DNA from: Pseudomonas putida
GTDB lineage: Bacteria; Pseudomonadota; Gammaproteobacteria; Pseudomonadales; Pseudomonadaceae
Reading direction: 5' to 3'
DNA length: 64,000 nucleotides
Assembly (NCBI RefSeq): GCF_028682455.1
Contig: NZ_JANHLD010000001.1
Span: 682,001 to 746,000, forward strand
In this document: positions 41,554 through 50,598 of the stretch, piece after piece
Position numbering within the stretch: position 1 is the stretch's first letter
Layout: each line of letters opens with the position of its first letter
The notes under the pieces: generated by a model
Seen by the model: the letters and a program-made list of their open reading frames with translations, nothing else
Database searches by the model: none
What the model was told of the DNA's origin: nothing
Made by a program: the position numbers and the translations under genes

Positions 41554-43065
41554 ATGAGTGCACATACTGAAGGAAAGCTCAATGTAGTCGCGCTGACAGC
41601 GCTAGTCGTAGGCTCAATGATCGGAGCAGGTATTTTCTCGCTCCCTGCGACTTTCGCTGGCGCTACAGGTGGCTTGGGGGCACTCATCGCTTGGTTGATC
41701 GCGGGCATTGGCATGCTGATGCTTGCCTTCGTCTTCCAGAACCTTGCGCACCGCAAACCCGAGTTGGACTCCGGCATCTATGCGTACGCAAGGGCCGGTT
41801 TCGGCAACTACCTTGGCTTTGCCTCTGCGTTTGGCTTCTGGGCCGGCACCTGCATCGGAAACGTTTCTTACTTCATTTTGATCAAGTCGACGCTGGGCAG
41901 CTTCTTTCCAGTGTTCGGCGACGGTAATACGCTTGCCGCTATCGCTGCTTCATCCGTGCTGCTGTGGGGTTTCCACTTTCTCGTCCTGCGGGGTGTGCAG
42001 CAGGCTACGGTGATCAACACGATTGCTACCATCGCCAAGATCATTCCCATCGTGGTTTTCGTCGTGGTGCTAATCGTGGCCTTCGACCGCAACCTGTTCA
42101 TGCTGAACTTCTGGGGTGACGCCCTCACGGCAACGTCGCCCGACCTGGCGCATGCCGACGATTACGGCCGCGTCGGCCATGCGGCGGTGGAGGCCGCGCA
42201 GGCTGGCAATGCCGACGGCTCATTGTTCGAGCAGGTGCGCGCCACGATGTTGGTCACCGTATTCGTATTCCTGGGCATCGAGGGCGCCAGCGTCTACTCA
42301 CGCTACGCGACAAATCGCCGAGATGTCGGCATTGCGACAATACTGGGATTTTTGGGCGTCTTAGGCCTGCTGATGCTGATCACCCTGCTGAGCTACGGGG
42401 TGATGCTTCGCCCCGAGCTTGCCGAGTTGCGCCAGCCTTCGATGGCAGGAGTGCTGGAGGCGATCGTGGGGCATTGGGGCGCGATTTTCATTAGCATCGG
42501 CCTGCTTGTGTCGGTGCTCGGTGCATACCTGTCCTGGACCTTGCTGGCAGCCGAAGTGCTCTTCTCGGCGGCGCATGATAAGGCGATGCCGCAGTTCCTG
42601 AGCCGTGAAAATGCCCACAAGGTACCCAGCGCGGCACTCTGGCTGACGACACTGCTGGTGCAGTTCTTTCTGGTTCTGACGTTCTTTACTGAATACGCGT
42701 TTACCTTGGCACTGGAACTGACCAGTTCATTGACACTGATTCCCTACCTGTTGGTGGCAGCGTATGCGCTCAAACTCGCAAAGACCCGCGAAACCTACAC
42801 GGTAGTTGAAGGGGGACGTGCGAAAGACCTGGTAATCGCCATCCTGGCAACGGCGTATGCGCTGCTCATGCTGTATGCGGGAGGGTTGAAGTACCTGCTG
42901 CTGTCCGCGGTGATTTACGCGCCGGGCACGTTGCTCTACATCCAGGCCCGGCGTGAGCAAGGCCTGCCCGTTTTCAGCGGGCCAGAGCGTTTGCTATTTG
43001 CGGCCACCGTGGTAGGGGCGATTGTCGCTGTACATGGGTTGGCTACGGGATGGATTACGCTTTGA
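41554..43065 (+). CDS. APC-family basic amino-acid antiporter
   Basis: A 503-residue amino acid-polyamine-organocation permease with about 13 helices. The N-terminal motif GSMIGAGIFSLPATFAGATGGLG and the internal sequence LGAYLSWTLLAAEVLFSAAHDKAMP point to the basic amino acid/ornithine antiporter branch (ArcD, YdgI or LysP-like). Exchange of arginine, ornithine, lysine or histidine is inferred. It stands alone, flanked by two spacers of 250-300 bp with no genes, unlike the tight packing elsewhere. The start at 41554 is chosen by the usual MS..EGKL N-terminus and AAGGA upstream. Confidence 0.87.
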   Translation: MSAHTEGKLNVVALTALVVGSMIGAGIFSLPATFAGATGGLGALIAWLIAGIGMLMLAFVFQNLAHRKPELDSGIYAYARAGFGNYLGFASAFGFWAGTCIGNVSYFILIKSTLGSFFPVFGDGNTLAAIAASSVLLWGFHFLVLRGVQQATVINTIATIAKIIPIVVFVVVLIVAFDRNLFMLNFWGDALTATSPDLAHADDYGRVGHAAVEAAQAGNADGSLFEQVRATMLVTVFVFLGIEGASVYSRYATNRRDVGIATILGFLGVLGLLMLITLLSYGVMLRPELAELRQPSMAGVLEAIVGHWGAIFISIGLLVSVLGAYLSWTLLAAEVLFSAAHDKAMPQFLSRENAHKVPSAALWLTTLLVQFFLVLTFFTEYAFTLALELTSSLTLIPYLLVAAYALKLAKTRETYTVVEGGRAKDLVIAILATAYALLMLYAGGLKYLLLSAVIYAPGTLLYIQARREQGLPVFSGPERLLFAATVVGAIVAVHGLATGWITL

Positions 43066-43362
43066 AGGACAAGACGCGGCACCTTTGGAGTTCACGGTGC
43101 TAACGGCGACACAGATCCTCCATTTTTCAGCCACTGCTCGTTCCCAACACTGCCTACCACCAGAAAGTGAACCTTCTTGCTCACTGCCCCCCAATCAATC
43201 CACCCCGGCACCGGTGCTGGGTTGTTCAGGGGAAGCGTGGTCGGGGCGGTGAAAGGTTGGGCGTCATTGCTGTGAGTCCCCGTAAATTGCTGAACACTTC
43301 AAGCAGTTCCGCAGCGGCTGTTCTGGAACTCTTGGTGCAAGTCGACCATGAAGCGGTACTCC
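43066..43362. other. Gene-free spacer, nothing recognised
   Basis: About 300 bp between the APC antiporter and the convergent hypothetical gene. Short frames on both strands have no ribosome-binding sites or family features. No REP core, terminator or mobile-element end was identified. Confidence 0.4.
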
Positions 43363-43752
43363 TTACTCTTCCATCTCAAGCTGCGGGTTGTAGTACTTCG
43401 CCGCATCCGGGGTGAAGGTCACCACCATGCCGGTGCGCGCGCAGTTCAAGGTCACCTCGGTGCTGGTGTCGATCTGCAGGTCTTCGCCGCGCAGGCCTTG
43501 CCATTGGGCGAGGTATTTGAGCGAACCGTATTTTTCACGCTTTTTCAGAGTGCGTTCGACACCGCCTTTCCAGCCCAGTACGGGGAGTTCGCCGGCCAGG
43601 CAGCGTTGGGCGATTTCCGGGTGTTTGAGGGCGCGTTCACGGCCGATTTCCCAGCAGCGGATCAAGCCGTTGTCCGGGCCTTGCCAGGTGTCGGTCCAGG
43701 TGAGGGTGGGGCGGAGTGAGACGTGGATCGGGCGGTGGACGATGGTGGACAT
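43363..43752 (-). CDS. Conserved-looking hypothetical protein
   Basis: Unrecognised 129-residue protein. The start MSTIVHRPIHVSLR at 43752 has a GGGAGG site. An in-frame extension to 43788 lacks one. The sequence is mixed alpha/beta, rich in Trp and Arg (TWTDTWQGPDNGLIRCWEIGRE), with two Cys residues and an acidic end (YYNPQLEMEE). It has no signal peptide or helix of membrane type. It lies 170 bp downstream of the alcohol dehydrogenase gene on the same strand. No function proposed. Confidence 0.65.
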   Translation of the reverse strand: MSTIVHRPIHVSLRPTLTWTDTWQGPDNGLIRCWEIGRERALKHPEIAQRCLAGELPVLGWKGGVERTLKKREKYGSLKYLAQWQGLRGEDLQIDTSTEVTLNCARTGMVVTFTPDAAKYYNPQLEMEE

Positions 43753-43922
43753 TGAGCCTCCCTGGCTGGCTTTTTTGTAGGACAACATGGTTTTTGGAGT
43801 GCGATGCTACTAATTGGCCATCATTGATGTCCAGTGCTGGAAGATAGTCGGGCATCCGGCGGTTTGTGGGTGACCGGCCTGCGGCCGCCTCGCGGGCAAT
43901 CGCAGGCAGGCGGCGGTGGTTT

Positions 43923-44981
43923 TCAAGCGGTGGCGGCGTCGTCCAGGCTGGCCATGTCAATGACGAAGCGGTAGCGCACATCCGAGCGTTCCATGCGCTC
44001 GAAGGCTTCGTTGATCTGGTCCATGCGGATCATTTCGCAATCCGGCAGGATGTTCTTGCGGGCGCAGAAGTCGAGCATTTCCTGGGTCTGGGCGATTCCG
44101 CCAATGGGCGACCCGGCCAGGCGTCGGCGGCCAAGAATGAAGGGCACGGTGAGTTGTTCGTCGATGGGACCGACCTGGCCGACGATTACCAGTGTGGCGT
44201 CGACGTCCAGCAGCGCCATGTACGGTGATACGTCGTGGCGCACGGGAATGGTGTCGATGATCAGGTCGAAACTCGAGCGTGCAGCGGCCATGGCCTTGGC
44301 GTCGGTCGATACCAGCAGGTTGTCGGCACCCAGTTCCAGGGCGTCGGCGAGTTTGTCGGGGGTGCGGCTGAGGACGGTGACGAAGGCGCCCAGCCCAGCT
44401 GCAAGTTTCACCGCCATGTGGCCCAGGCCACCCAGGCCGACCACCGCCACGCGACTGCCGGGGCCGACGTTCCAGGTGCGCAGGGGCGAGTAGGTGGTGA
44501 TGCCGGCGCACAGCAGCGGGGCGGCCTTGGCCAGGTCCAGGCCGTCGGGGACGCGCAGCACGAACTCTTCGCGTACCACCAGGTGCTTGGAGTAGCCGCC
44601 GTAGGTGGGCTCCCTGGTGATGCGGTCCAGGCCGTTGTAGGTCTGGGTGTTGTTCTCGCGGCACAGTTGTTCTTCGCCTTTGCGGCACTGATCGCACTGT
44701 TGGCAGGAGTCGACCATGCAGCCGACGGCCACGGCGTCGCCAACCTTGTAGCGGGTGACGGCGCTGCCGATGTCGGTCACCCGGCCGATTATTTCGTGGC
44801 CGGGAACGATCGGATAGCGGCTGATGCCCCAGTCATCCCGGGCCTGGTGCAGGTCGGAGTGGCACACTCCGCAGTAGAGGATCTGCATGGCCACGTCGTT
44901 GGGACGCAGGCTGCGGCGCTGGAAGGTGAATGGCGCCAAAGGCGCCTGCGGGGTTTGTGCTGCGTAGCCGATGGTGAGCAT
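43923..44981 (-). CDS. Zinc-dependent alcohol/aldehyde dehydrogenase (CAD/YahK type)
   Basis: A 352-residue medium-chain dehydrogenase. The catalytic zinc site has Cys37 (YCGVCH) and His62-Glu63 (GHE). The structural zinc loop has CQQCDQCRKGEEQLC. The Rossmann motif is GLGGLGHMAVK. Strong similarity in layout to cinnamyl-alcohol-dehydrogenase-like aldehyde reductases such as YahK suggests NADPH-dependent reduction of a broad range of aldehydes. The start at 44981 follows AGAGAGGTG. It is monocistronic, with a REP pair upstream. Confidence 0.9.
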   Translation of the reverse strand: MLTIGYAAQTPQAPLAPFTFQRRSLRPNDVAMQILYCGVCHSDLHQARDDWGISRYPIVPGHEIIGRVTDIGSAVTRYKVGDAVAVGCMVDSCQQCDQCRKGEEQLCRENNTQTYNGLDRITREPTYGGYSKHLVVREEFVLRVPDGLDLAKAAPLLCAGITTYSPLRTWNVGPGSRVAVVGLGGLGHMAVKLAAGLGAFVTVLSRTPDKLADALELGADNLLVSTDAKAMAAARSSFDLIIDTIPVRHDVSPYMALLDVDATLVIVGQVGPIDEQLTVPFILGRRRLAGSPIGGIAQTQEMLDFCARKNILPDCEMIRMDQINEAFERMERSDVRYRFVIDMASLDDAATA

Positions 44982-45043
44982 GGCGGGCACCTCTCTGTAA
45001 GGAGTCGGATGGGCGAGTCAGTCAATGACTATAGCCATCCTTG

Positions 45044-45120
45044 GTGCTGCAGGAGCGGGCTTGTCCGGCGATAGCAATCTGTAAGGCACATTGCATCGTG
45101 GGGCAAGCCCGCTCCTACCG
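45044..45120. repeat. Paired REP elements (BIME-like)
   Basis: A left REP (GCAGGAGCGGGCTTGTCCGG) and a right inverted REP (CGTGGGGCAAGCCCGCTCCT) face each other across about 30 bp. They lie between the upstream side of the alcohol dehydrogenase gene and the end of the UPF0149 gene. Confidence 0.7.
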
Positions 45121-45121
45121 G

Positions 45122-45676
45122 TCAGCGTTGCGTCACCCAATGGTCATGCAATGCTCGTGCAGCCGGCTCGATGGCCGCCACGCGTTGGCGATGCAGCACC
45201 ACGTCGAAATCCACCGGCAGTTCGTAGTTGTCCTGCTCGGCGCAGTCGGCGATCAGTTGCAGGCGGCTCGCCAGTGCCTCGCTGAGCGCCGGCCAGTTGC
45301 CCACGGCCACGCCACGCACATAACCGAAGCACCATTCCTCGGCCAGGGTCAGTGGCTGGCCGCGGTGTTCGGTTTGCTCGAAGCGCGCCTTGAACGTCTC
45401 GGGCGCGGTTGCCAGCTGGCTGGCCAGGGTGTTGAGGTGGCGCACGCAGAGATCGATGAAACGCCGGCACTCTTCAGGCTTTTGCCACTCCGGAGTTTTG
45501 CCGCCCCAGATGGCCGGGAACCATTCGGCGATATCCACCTGCGCGGGGCTTGAGACCAGCGCCGTGAAGTAACCGTCAAGCTCGGAGGGGTTGAGCACGG
45601 AGTGGTCGTCGCCGTACTTGAGCAAGGTGTCCTCGATGAACTCGAACTCGCTGGGGGTCAGGGGTTGGGCTTGCAT
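45122..45676 (-). CDS. UPF0149 / YecA-type protein
   Basis: A 184-residue all-helical protein of the UPF0149 family (PSEFEFIEDTLLKYG, SELDGYFTALVSSPAQVDIAEWFPAIWGG spanning 31-59, LAEEWCFGYVRGVAVG). It lacks the C-terminal SEC-C zinc motif found in YecA proper. Function unknown in general. Single gene, with a 200-bp divergent spacer to the isochorismatase-like gene. Confidence 0.82.
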   Translation of the reverse strand: MQAQPLTPSEFEFIEDTLLKYGDDHSVLNPSELDGYFTALVSSPAQVDIAEWFPAIWGGKTPEWQKPEECRRFIDLCVRHLNTLASQLATAPETFKARFEQTEHRGQPLTLAEEWCFGYVRGVAVGNWPALSEALASRLQLIADCAEQDNYELPVDFDVVLHRQRVAAIEPAARALHDHWVTQR

Positions 45677-45877
45677 AAACAGGGTCCTTGGCGAGGTGAG
45701 CGTGAAAAAAGTCGGGGAGGATGGGGCTTTGCGACGAATTTTTCCAGTCCGGGGTGAGATGACTGTCGCTTGCGGCCGCCTTGCCCCCTGTGAGATTCAT
45801 CGGCTGTCGCCCCGGGCATTGACGCCATGGGCGTGGTGGGCGAGCCTTGACGGCTCACTCATGACGAGGTGCAAGGG

Positions 45878-46429
45878 ATGTTGATCAAGCCCAACCAGGC
45901 CAGCCTGCTGGTCATTGATGTGCAGGACAAGCTCATTGGCGCGGTCAGCGACCCGGCCGGCACCCTGGCCCGCACCCGCTGGCTACTGGCAGCCACGCAC
46001 CTGCTGGGCGTGCCCACGGTGTTCTCCGAGCAGTACCCCAAAGGTTTGGGCCACACCGTGGCGGCGCTGATCGAGGCCTCGCCCGATGCCGAGGTGGTGG
46101 AAAAACAGCACTTCTCCTGTGTTGCCGCCAACTGCCTGCCGGCCTCGCTGCTGGCCCGCGAGCAAGTGATCGTCTGCGGTATGGAAACCCACGTGTGCGT
46201 GCTGCAAACCGTGCTTGGCCTGCGCGAACTTGGCAAGCAGGTGTTCGTGGTCGAAGACGCTTGCGACAGCCGCAGCAGCGCCAGCAAGGCGGCCGGTATC
46301 GCCCGCATGCGCGACGCCGGGGCGCAGATCGTTACCCGCGAGATGGTGTTGTTCGAGTGGATGCAAAGTTCAACGCATGAGCAGTTCCGCGCTATCAGCA
46401 AGAACTTCATCGTGCCGGGGGATGCTTGA
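45878..46429 (+). CDS. Isochorismatase-family cysteine hydrolase (YcaC-like)
   Basis: A 183-residue cysteine hydrolase of the isochorismatase-like fold. The catalytic triad is visible as Asp14 (VIDVQDKL), Lys76 (VVEKQHFSC) and Cys107 (GMETHVCV). The GMETHVC signature is typical of YcaC-like enzymes, whose natural substrates are uncertain. The start at 45878 is preferred over 45869 because of its spacing from GAGG and AAGGG. Monocistronic. Confidence 0.88.
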   Translation: MLIKPNQASLLVIDVQDKLIGAVSDPAGTLARTRWLLAATHLLGVPTVFSEQYPKGLGHTVAALIEASPDAEVVEKQHFSCVAANCLPASLLAREQVIVCGMETHVCVLQTVLGLRELGKQVFVVEDACDSRSSASKAAGIARMRDAGAQIVTREMVLFEWMQSSTHEQFRAISKNFIVPGDA

Positions 46430-46595
46430 GTCCCGCCGTGTGAAAAGCCGAGTGCGCCCAGCATCGCCCCGCAGGCCATGCTCGACCATGCCGGTGTCGT
46501 ACCTTTTCGACTTCCAGTAAGTAGCGGTGCTTGATTGCAGTCGGTCCCGGCCCTCGCTACTGTGCTGCTGTCAAGGCACGAGGCGAGGGCGGTAC

Positions 46596-47675
46596 ATGCG
46601 GGTCAGGGGATTGATGTTGGCGATTGTTGTGCTGCTGACGGTGCAGGGCTGCGTCACGCAGCGCGAGGCACCGGAGGAAGACCCGGCCAAGGTGCGCGCG
46701 CAGATCCTGCGCTTGTTGCCGGCAGCCGCCAACGACCGTGAAGGCTGGGCCCGGGATATTCAGACGGCCTTTACCGCGCAGAACATCACCCCCAGCCGTT
46801 CCAACCTGTGCGCCGTGCTGGCGGTGACCGAGCAGGAGTCGACCTTCCAGGCCGATCCGCAAGTGCCAGGGCTTGGCCGCATTGCCCGTACAGAAATCGA
46901 CCGTCGCGCCGCCAGTCTGCATATTCCGCAGATGCTGGTGAACGCGGCGTTGCAGACACGCTCGCCCAACGGCCAGACCTACAGCCAGCGGCTCAATGTG
47001 GTGCGCAGTGAAAAACAACTCAGCGCGATCTTCGATGACTTGATCAGTACGGTGCCGCTGGGGCGCACGTTGCTGGGGGACTTGAACCCGGTGCATACCG
47101 GTGGGCCGATGCAGGTCAGTATCGAATTTGCCGAACGCAACGCGCAGGGCTATCCCTACAGCCATTCGGGGACGATTCGCCAGGAGGTGTTCAGCCGCCG
47201 TGGCGGGATGTACTTCGGCATCGCTCATTTGCTCGGCTACCCCAGCCATTACGAGCGCCAGCTGTATCGTTTTGCCGACTTCAACGCGGGGTGGTACGCC
47301 AGTCGCAACGCGGCGTTCCAGAGTGCGCTGAGCCGGGCCAGCGGGGTGACCCTGGCCCTGGACGGGGATTTGATTGCGCCGGGGGCGATTTTCCCGGGTA
47401 CTACCGAGAAGGCCGCGCGGCGCTTGGGAGAGCAGTTGAATCTGCGTAACCCCAGCATCCGCAGTCAGCTGGAGAAGGGCGACAGCCTGGCGTTCGAGGA
47501 GACGCGGTTGTACAGCGGGGTGTATGCGCTGGCCGAGGGCAAGGCGGGTAAGGCGCTGCCGCGGGCGCAGCTGCCGGGCATTGAATTGAAGAGCCCGAAG
47601 ATCACCCGCAAGTTGACCACGGCCTGGTTCGCCAACCGGGTGGATGAGCGCTATGAGCGCTGCATGAAGCGCTGA
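46596..47675 (+). CDS. DUF1615 lipoprotein
   Basis: A 359-residue predicted lipoprotein. The signal peptide MRVRGLMLAIVVLLTVQGC ends at a lipobox Cys (residue 19). The large soluble part (SNLCAVLAVTEQESTFQADPQVPGLG, SIEFAERN, RRGGMYFGIAHLLGYPSHYERQLYRFADFNAGWY within 200-250) fits DUF1615. The central E-Q-E-S-TF segment recalls the catalytic Glu region of lysozyme-like transglycosylases, so a peptidoglycan role is possible but unproven. A frame upstream to 46527 lacks a signal peptide and is not preferred. Confidence 0.82.
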   Translation: MRVRGLMLAIVVLLTVQGCVTQREAPEEDPAKVRAQILRLLPAAANDREGWARDIQTAFTAQNITPSRSNLCAVLAVTEQESTFQADPQVPGLGRIARTEIDRRAASLHIPQMLVNAALQTRSPNGQTYSQRLNVVRSEKQLSAIFDDLISTVPLGRTLLGDLNPVHTGGPMQVSIEFAERNAQGYPYSHSGTIRQEVFSRRGGMYFGIAHLLGYPSHYERQLYRFADFNAGWYASRNAAFQSALSRASGVTLALDGDLIAPGAIFPGTTEKAARRLGEQLNLRNPSIRSQLEKGDSLAFEETRLYSGVYALAEGKAGKALPRAQLPGIELKSPKITRKLTTAWFANRVDERYERCMKR

Positions 47676-48047
47676 CACCCTGCTGGCCTGTGGTGTTCTT
47701 GCGAGCTACGCCGATCCTGCTTATGGAGCTGCCACGCCCACTGTAAAGAGATGCCATGGGATGTATTAACTTGTTCGGGTCGCCAAACCCGATCACCGAG
47801 TATTCAGTGACCGAGGGAGCCTGGGGTGAAGTCTTTCCCCCGGCAAGTAACTGAGGTCGACAGGTTGCGTAGGGCTCTGGTTAACGGGGCCTGAAGATCA
47901 AAAGCAAGATCCAGATCAAAAGCACAATTCGCTGCGCTCTTGCCGGTCTGCGCGGTACCTGTGGGAGCTGGCTTGCCAGCGATGAGGCCAGTACAGCTTG
48001 CACTTTCGAGGTTGCCTGGCCTCCGGGATCGCGGGGCAAGCCCGCTC
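47676..48047. repeat. Repeat-rich spacer
   Basis: It contains CTGGCCTGTGGTGTTCTTGC and CTACGCCGATCCTG (47681-47720). A longer copy of the 29440-29595 block follows (GATCAAAAGCAAGATCC, GCGCTCTTGC, TGTGGGAGCTGGCTTGCCAG, GATGAGGCC, TTCGAGGTTGCCTGGCCT; 47891-48030), and then an inverted REP (CGGGGCAAGCCCGCTCCTAC). A hairpin TCGGGT / ACCCGA lies near 47780. One small frame is listed separately. Confidence 0.7.
47756..47854 (+). CDS. Possible small ORF, 32 residues
   Basis: ATG at 47756 with AAGAGA five bases upstream. The product begins MGCINLFGSPNPITEYSVTE and ends at TGA 47852-47854. There is no homology I recognise, and the surrounding sequence is repeat-derived, so chance is a serious alternative. 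Confidence 0.25.
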   Translation: MGCINLFGSPNPITEYSVTEGAWGEVFPPASN

Positions 48048-48953
48048 CTACAATGCGCCCACCACTTGCTCGATGCTGGCCTTCAACCCTGCCAGGGTAT
48101 CCTGCGGGTCGGTGTCGATCACCAGCAGCTTCGCACCGCTAGCGGCAATCACATCCACCACTTCTTTGCTCGGCTGCTTGTGGTGCATCACCAACGCCAC
48201 ATCCTGGCCTTTGAGCTCATCTGCCAATTGCTTGAGCGCCGCGGCGTCCCACTGGTCGTCGGCCACGCGCGGGTGGTCGATCAGGTCCAGGTTCAGGCCA
48301 CTGATCAGGTAGTCCAGGCGATCCGAGAGGTTGACCACACTGAGGTTGTCGGCCTCTGCGAGGCGCGACTCACTGCCAGCACTCAGCTCCAGTAGCTGGC
48401 GCTTGAGGTTGGCAAGGTTGGCCTGGATTTTCGGTTGATCGCCCGGGCTCAACCGCCCCAGGTCGTTGGCCAGCACATCGGCCATGCGCCCAAGGTTGGT
48501 CGGGTTCAGCCAGGGGTAGCCGGCAAAGGCGTTGCTGCCCTGTACGGCAATCCCCGGCAAGGCGCCGTCCACCGGGCGGGCCGCGTCGATTTCGACGATG
48601 CGGATGTTGCTGCGTCGGGCCATTGGGTAGAGCGGGTCGTCACTCCAGATCGAACGCAGGGCAATCACCGCATCGGCCTGGGTCGCTATTTTTTGCAGGC
48701 TGGCGCCACCCCGGCCACTGAAGTAGGACGGCTGGCGCGAGGCCGGGATGTTCGCCGGTGCCGCGCGCTGCAGTTTGACGGAGGTGCCGTCGAGCAGGGC
48801 CAGTGCCAGGGCATGGGTGACTGGCAGCGAGGCCAGGACGGTGGTCGTCGCGGCCTGCTGCGGGGCCGCAGCCGGTGCGCTCTGGGCCAGGCTCAGGGGC
48901 GACAGGCCGGCGAGCGCCAGGACCAGGCACAGGTGCTGGAGTTTGAAGGTCAT
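48048..48953 (-). CDS. fpvF: FpvF, second periplasmic binding protein of the ferripyoverdine system
   Basis: A 301-residue ZnuA/TroA-fold substrate-binding protein with a signal peptide (LVLALAGLSPLSLAQS). Unlike FpvC it lacks the histidines of a metal site. Where cluster-9 proteins have N-P-H, this one reads GYPWLNPTNLG, and the first His loop is replaced by RAAPANIPASRQPSYF. It is therefore unlikely to bind a bare metal ion in the usual way. In P. aeruginosa FpvC and FpvF act together in the periplasm on ferripyoverdine. Last gene of the operon, overlapping fpvE by four bases. Confidence 0.87.
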   Translation of the reverse strand: MTFKLQHLCLVLALAGLSPLSLAQSAPAAAPQQAATTTVLASLPVTHALALALLDGTSVKLQRAAPANIPASRQPSYFSGRGGASLQKIATQADAVIALRSIWSDDPLYPMARRSNIRIVEIDAARPVDGALPGIAVQGSNAFAGYPWLNPTNLGRMADVLANDLGRLSPGDQPKIQANLANLKRQLLELSAGSESRLAEADNLSVVNLSDRLDYLISGLNLDLIDHPRVADDQWDAAALKQLADELKGQDVALVMHHKQPSKEVVDVIAASGAKLLVIDTDPQDTLAGLKASIEQVVGAL

Positions 48954-49849
48954 GCCGGGTTTCCTTGCAGGCGTGGAACAAGGCCGCGCGCCAGTGCGGC
49001 GAGGGCGAAGAAGGCGCCAGCGACGAGGATGATCGCTGCACCCGATGGCACCGGCAGGTCGAAGACGATCGGCAGCAGGATGCCGACCAGGGTGCTCAGG
49101 GTGGCGATCAGCACCGAGGCCCAGAAAAAAACCTTGAGCGACTGGCTGATCAGTCGCGCCGCCGCTGCCGGGATGACCAGCAGGGCACCCACCAGGATCG
49201 CCCCGATCACTTTCACTGCGGCCACGGTCACCAGGGTCACCAGCACCACGAACAGGTAGTCCAGGCTCTTGACCGCCACGCCGCGCACGGCTGCCAGCTG
49301 TGGGTTGAAGCTGGCCAGGATGATGCGGTTGTACAGCGGCAAGGCCAGTGCCAGTACCAGGCTGCCGACGATGCCAAGCACCAGCAGGTCCTGGGCATTG
49401 ACGGTGAGCACCGAACCGAACAGCACGTTCTCGAGAATGTGTACGTTGATCTTGCCGGCCAGCATCAACAGCAGGCTCGCCCCCAGCGCCAGCGACACCG
49501 AGAGGAACACGCCGATCAAGGTGTCGGGTGACAGCCCCGTGCGGTTGCGCAGGAAGTTGAGCAGGATGCCGAACAGCAGGCAGTAGCCGAACAGGCTGCC
49601 ATAGGGGCCGGTGTAGGGTTCGCCGAGCAGGATGCCGATGGCCACGCCGGTCAGCGCGGCATGGCCCACCGCTTCGGAAAAGAACGCAAAGCGCTTGACC
49701 ACCACCAGGGTGCCCAGGCCGCCCAGCACCGGGCCGATCATCAGGCCTGCCAGCAGGGCATTGACCACAAAGCCATAGGCCAGGGCTTCGGGTAGGTAGC
49801 CGGCGGTGGCCCAGCCCTGGATCAGCAGGCGGAATTCTTCGTAGTTCAT
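48950..49849 (-). CDS. fpvE: FpvE, ABC permease
   Basis: A 299-residue inner-membrane permease of the ZnuB/MntB (ABC-3) family with about eight helices (GGLGTLVVVKRFAFFSEAVGHAALTGVAIG, residues 46-75; GALLVIPAAAARLIS). The start MNYEEFRLL at 49849 shares one base with the fpvD stop. The frame further upstream is an overlap with fpvD. It forms the channel for iron released from pyoverdine in the FpvCDEF transporter. Confidence 0.9.
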   Translation of the reverse strand: MNYEEFRLLIQGWATAGYLPEALAYGFVVNALLAGLMIGPVLGGLGTLVVVKRFAFFSEAVGHAALTGVAIGILLGEPYTGPYGSLFGYCLLFGILLNFLRNRTGLSPDTLIGVFLSVSLALGASLLLMLAGKINVHILENVLFGSVLTVNAQDLLVLGIVGSLVLALALPLYNRIILASFNPQLAAVRGVAVKSLDYLFVVLVTLVTVAAVKVIGAILVGALLVIPAAAARLISQSLKVFFWASVLIATLSTLVGILLPIVFDLPVPSGAAIILVAGAFFALAALARGLVPRLQGNPA

Positions 49850-50598
49850 CAGGCGATGCTCTCGCTGCGCGGGTGGATGGAGAACAGGCCGAGCAGGCGC
49901 TCCGGGGTCAGCGCTTGCTTGGGCGGGGCATCGAACAGCACGCGGCGGCTCAGGCCCGTGACCCGGTCGGCCAGGCGTGTGACCGCTTGCAGGTCGTGCT
50001 CGATCCACAGCACGGTGGTCCCGGCGGCGCGCCAGTCCAGCAGCAAACGCTCGAACACCTGGATACCGGCTTCGTCCAGCGCCGACATCGGTTCATCCAG
50101 CACCAGCAGTTGGGGGGCCGGGATCAGGCCCTGGGCCAGCAGCACGCGCTGGCGCTCGCCACCAGAGAGGGCGCCCATGCGTCGCTTGCGTTTGTCGAGC
50201 ATGCCGACCCGCTCCAGTGCCGCATCGATGGCCGGCGCCACCTTGCGCGACAGGCCGAGGAAGGCCGGGCGGCGCTGGCACATGGCGGCCATGAAGTCGT
50301 CCACTGTCAACGGCAGACCTCGGTCGAACTCCAGCGCCTGGGGCACGTAGCCAATGATCTGCGCATCGCTTGGCCAGGTCAGGGTCAACTGGCCCTGGTG
50401 CGGCATCTGCCCCAGCAGCGTCTTGATCAGCGAACTCTTGCCGCCGCCATTGGGCCCGACCAGCGCATGCACGCTGCCGGCGGCGACCTTGAAGCTGACC
50501 TGGTCGAGAATCCGCGTGCGGCCCAGGGTCAGGTCGATGCCGGCAAATTCGATGTCGGGCCCGCAGGGCAGGATGACGACGGTTTCGGCCACGGTCAT
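49849..50598 (-). CDS. fpvD: FpvD, ABC ATP-binding protein
   Basis: A 249-residue ABC ATPase with Walker A GPNGGGKS (48-55), signature LSGGERQR, Walker B LLVLDEP and the switch His in WIEHD. It starts in the stop of fpvC (ATGA) and its stop overlaps fpvE. It energises the FpvCDEF metal importer. Confidence 0.92.
   Translation of the reverse strand: MTVAETVVILPCGPDIEFAGIDLTLGRTRILDQVSFKVAAGSVHALVGPNGGGKSSLIKTLLGQMPHQGQLTLTWPSDAQIIGYVPQALEFDRGLPLTVDDFMAAMCQRRPAFLGLSRKVAPAIDAALERVGMLDKRKRRMGALSGGERQRVLLAQGLIPAPQLLVLDEPMSALDEAGIQVFERLLLDWRAAGTTVLWIEHDLQAVTRLADRVTGLSRRVLFDAPPKQALTPERLLGLFSIHPRSESIA

Noticed and set aside
46100..46270. Possible salicylate or pyochelin role for the isochorismatase-like proteins at 45878 and 56118
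   Set aside because: Neither is next to chorismate-using enzymes, and their active-site signatures fit YcaC-like hydrolases of unknown substrate rather than true isochorismatases.
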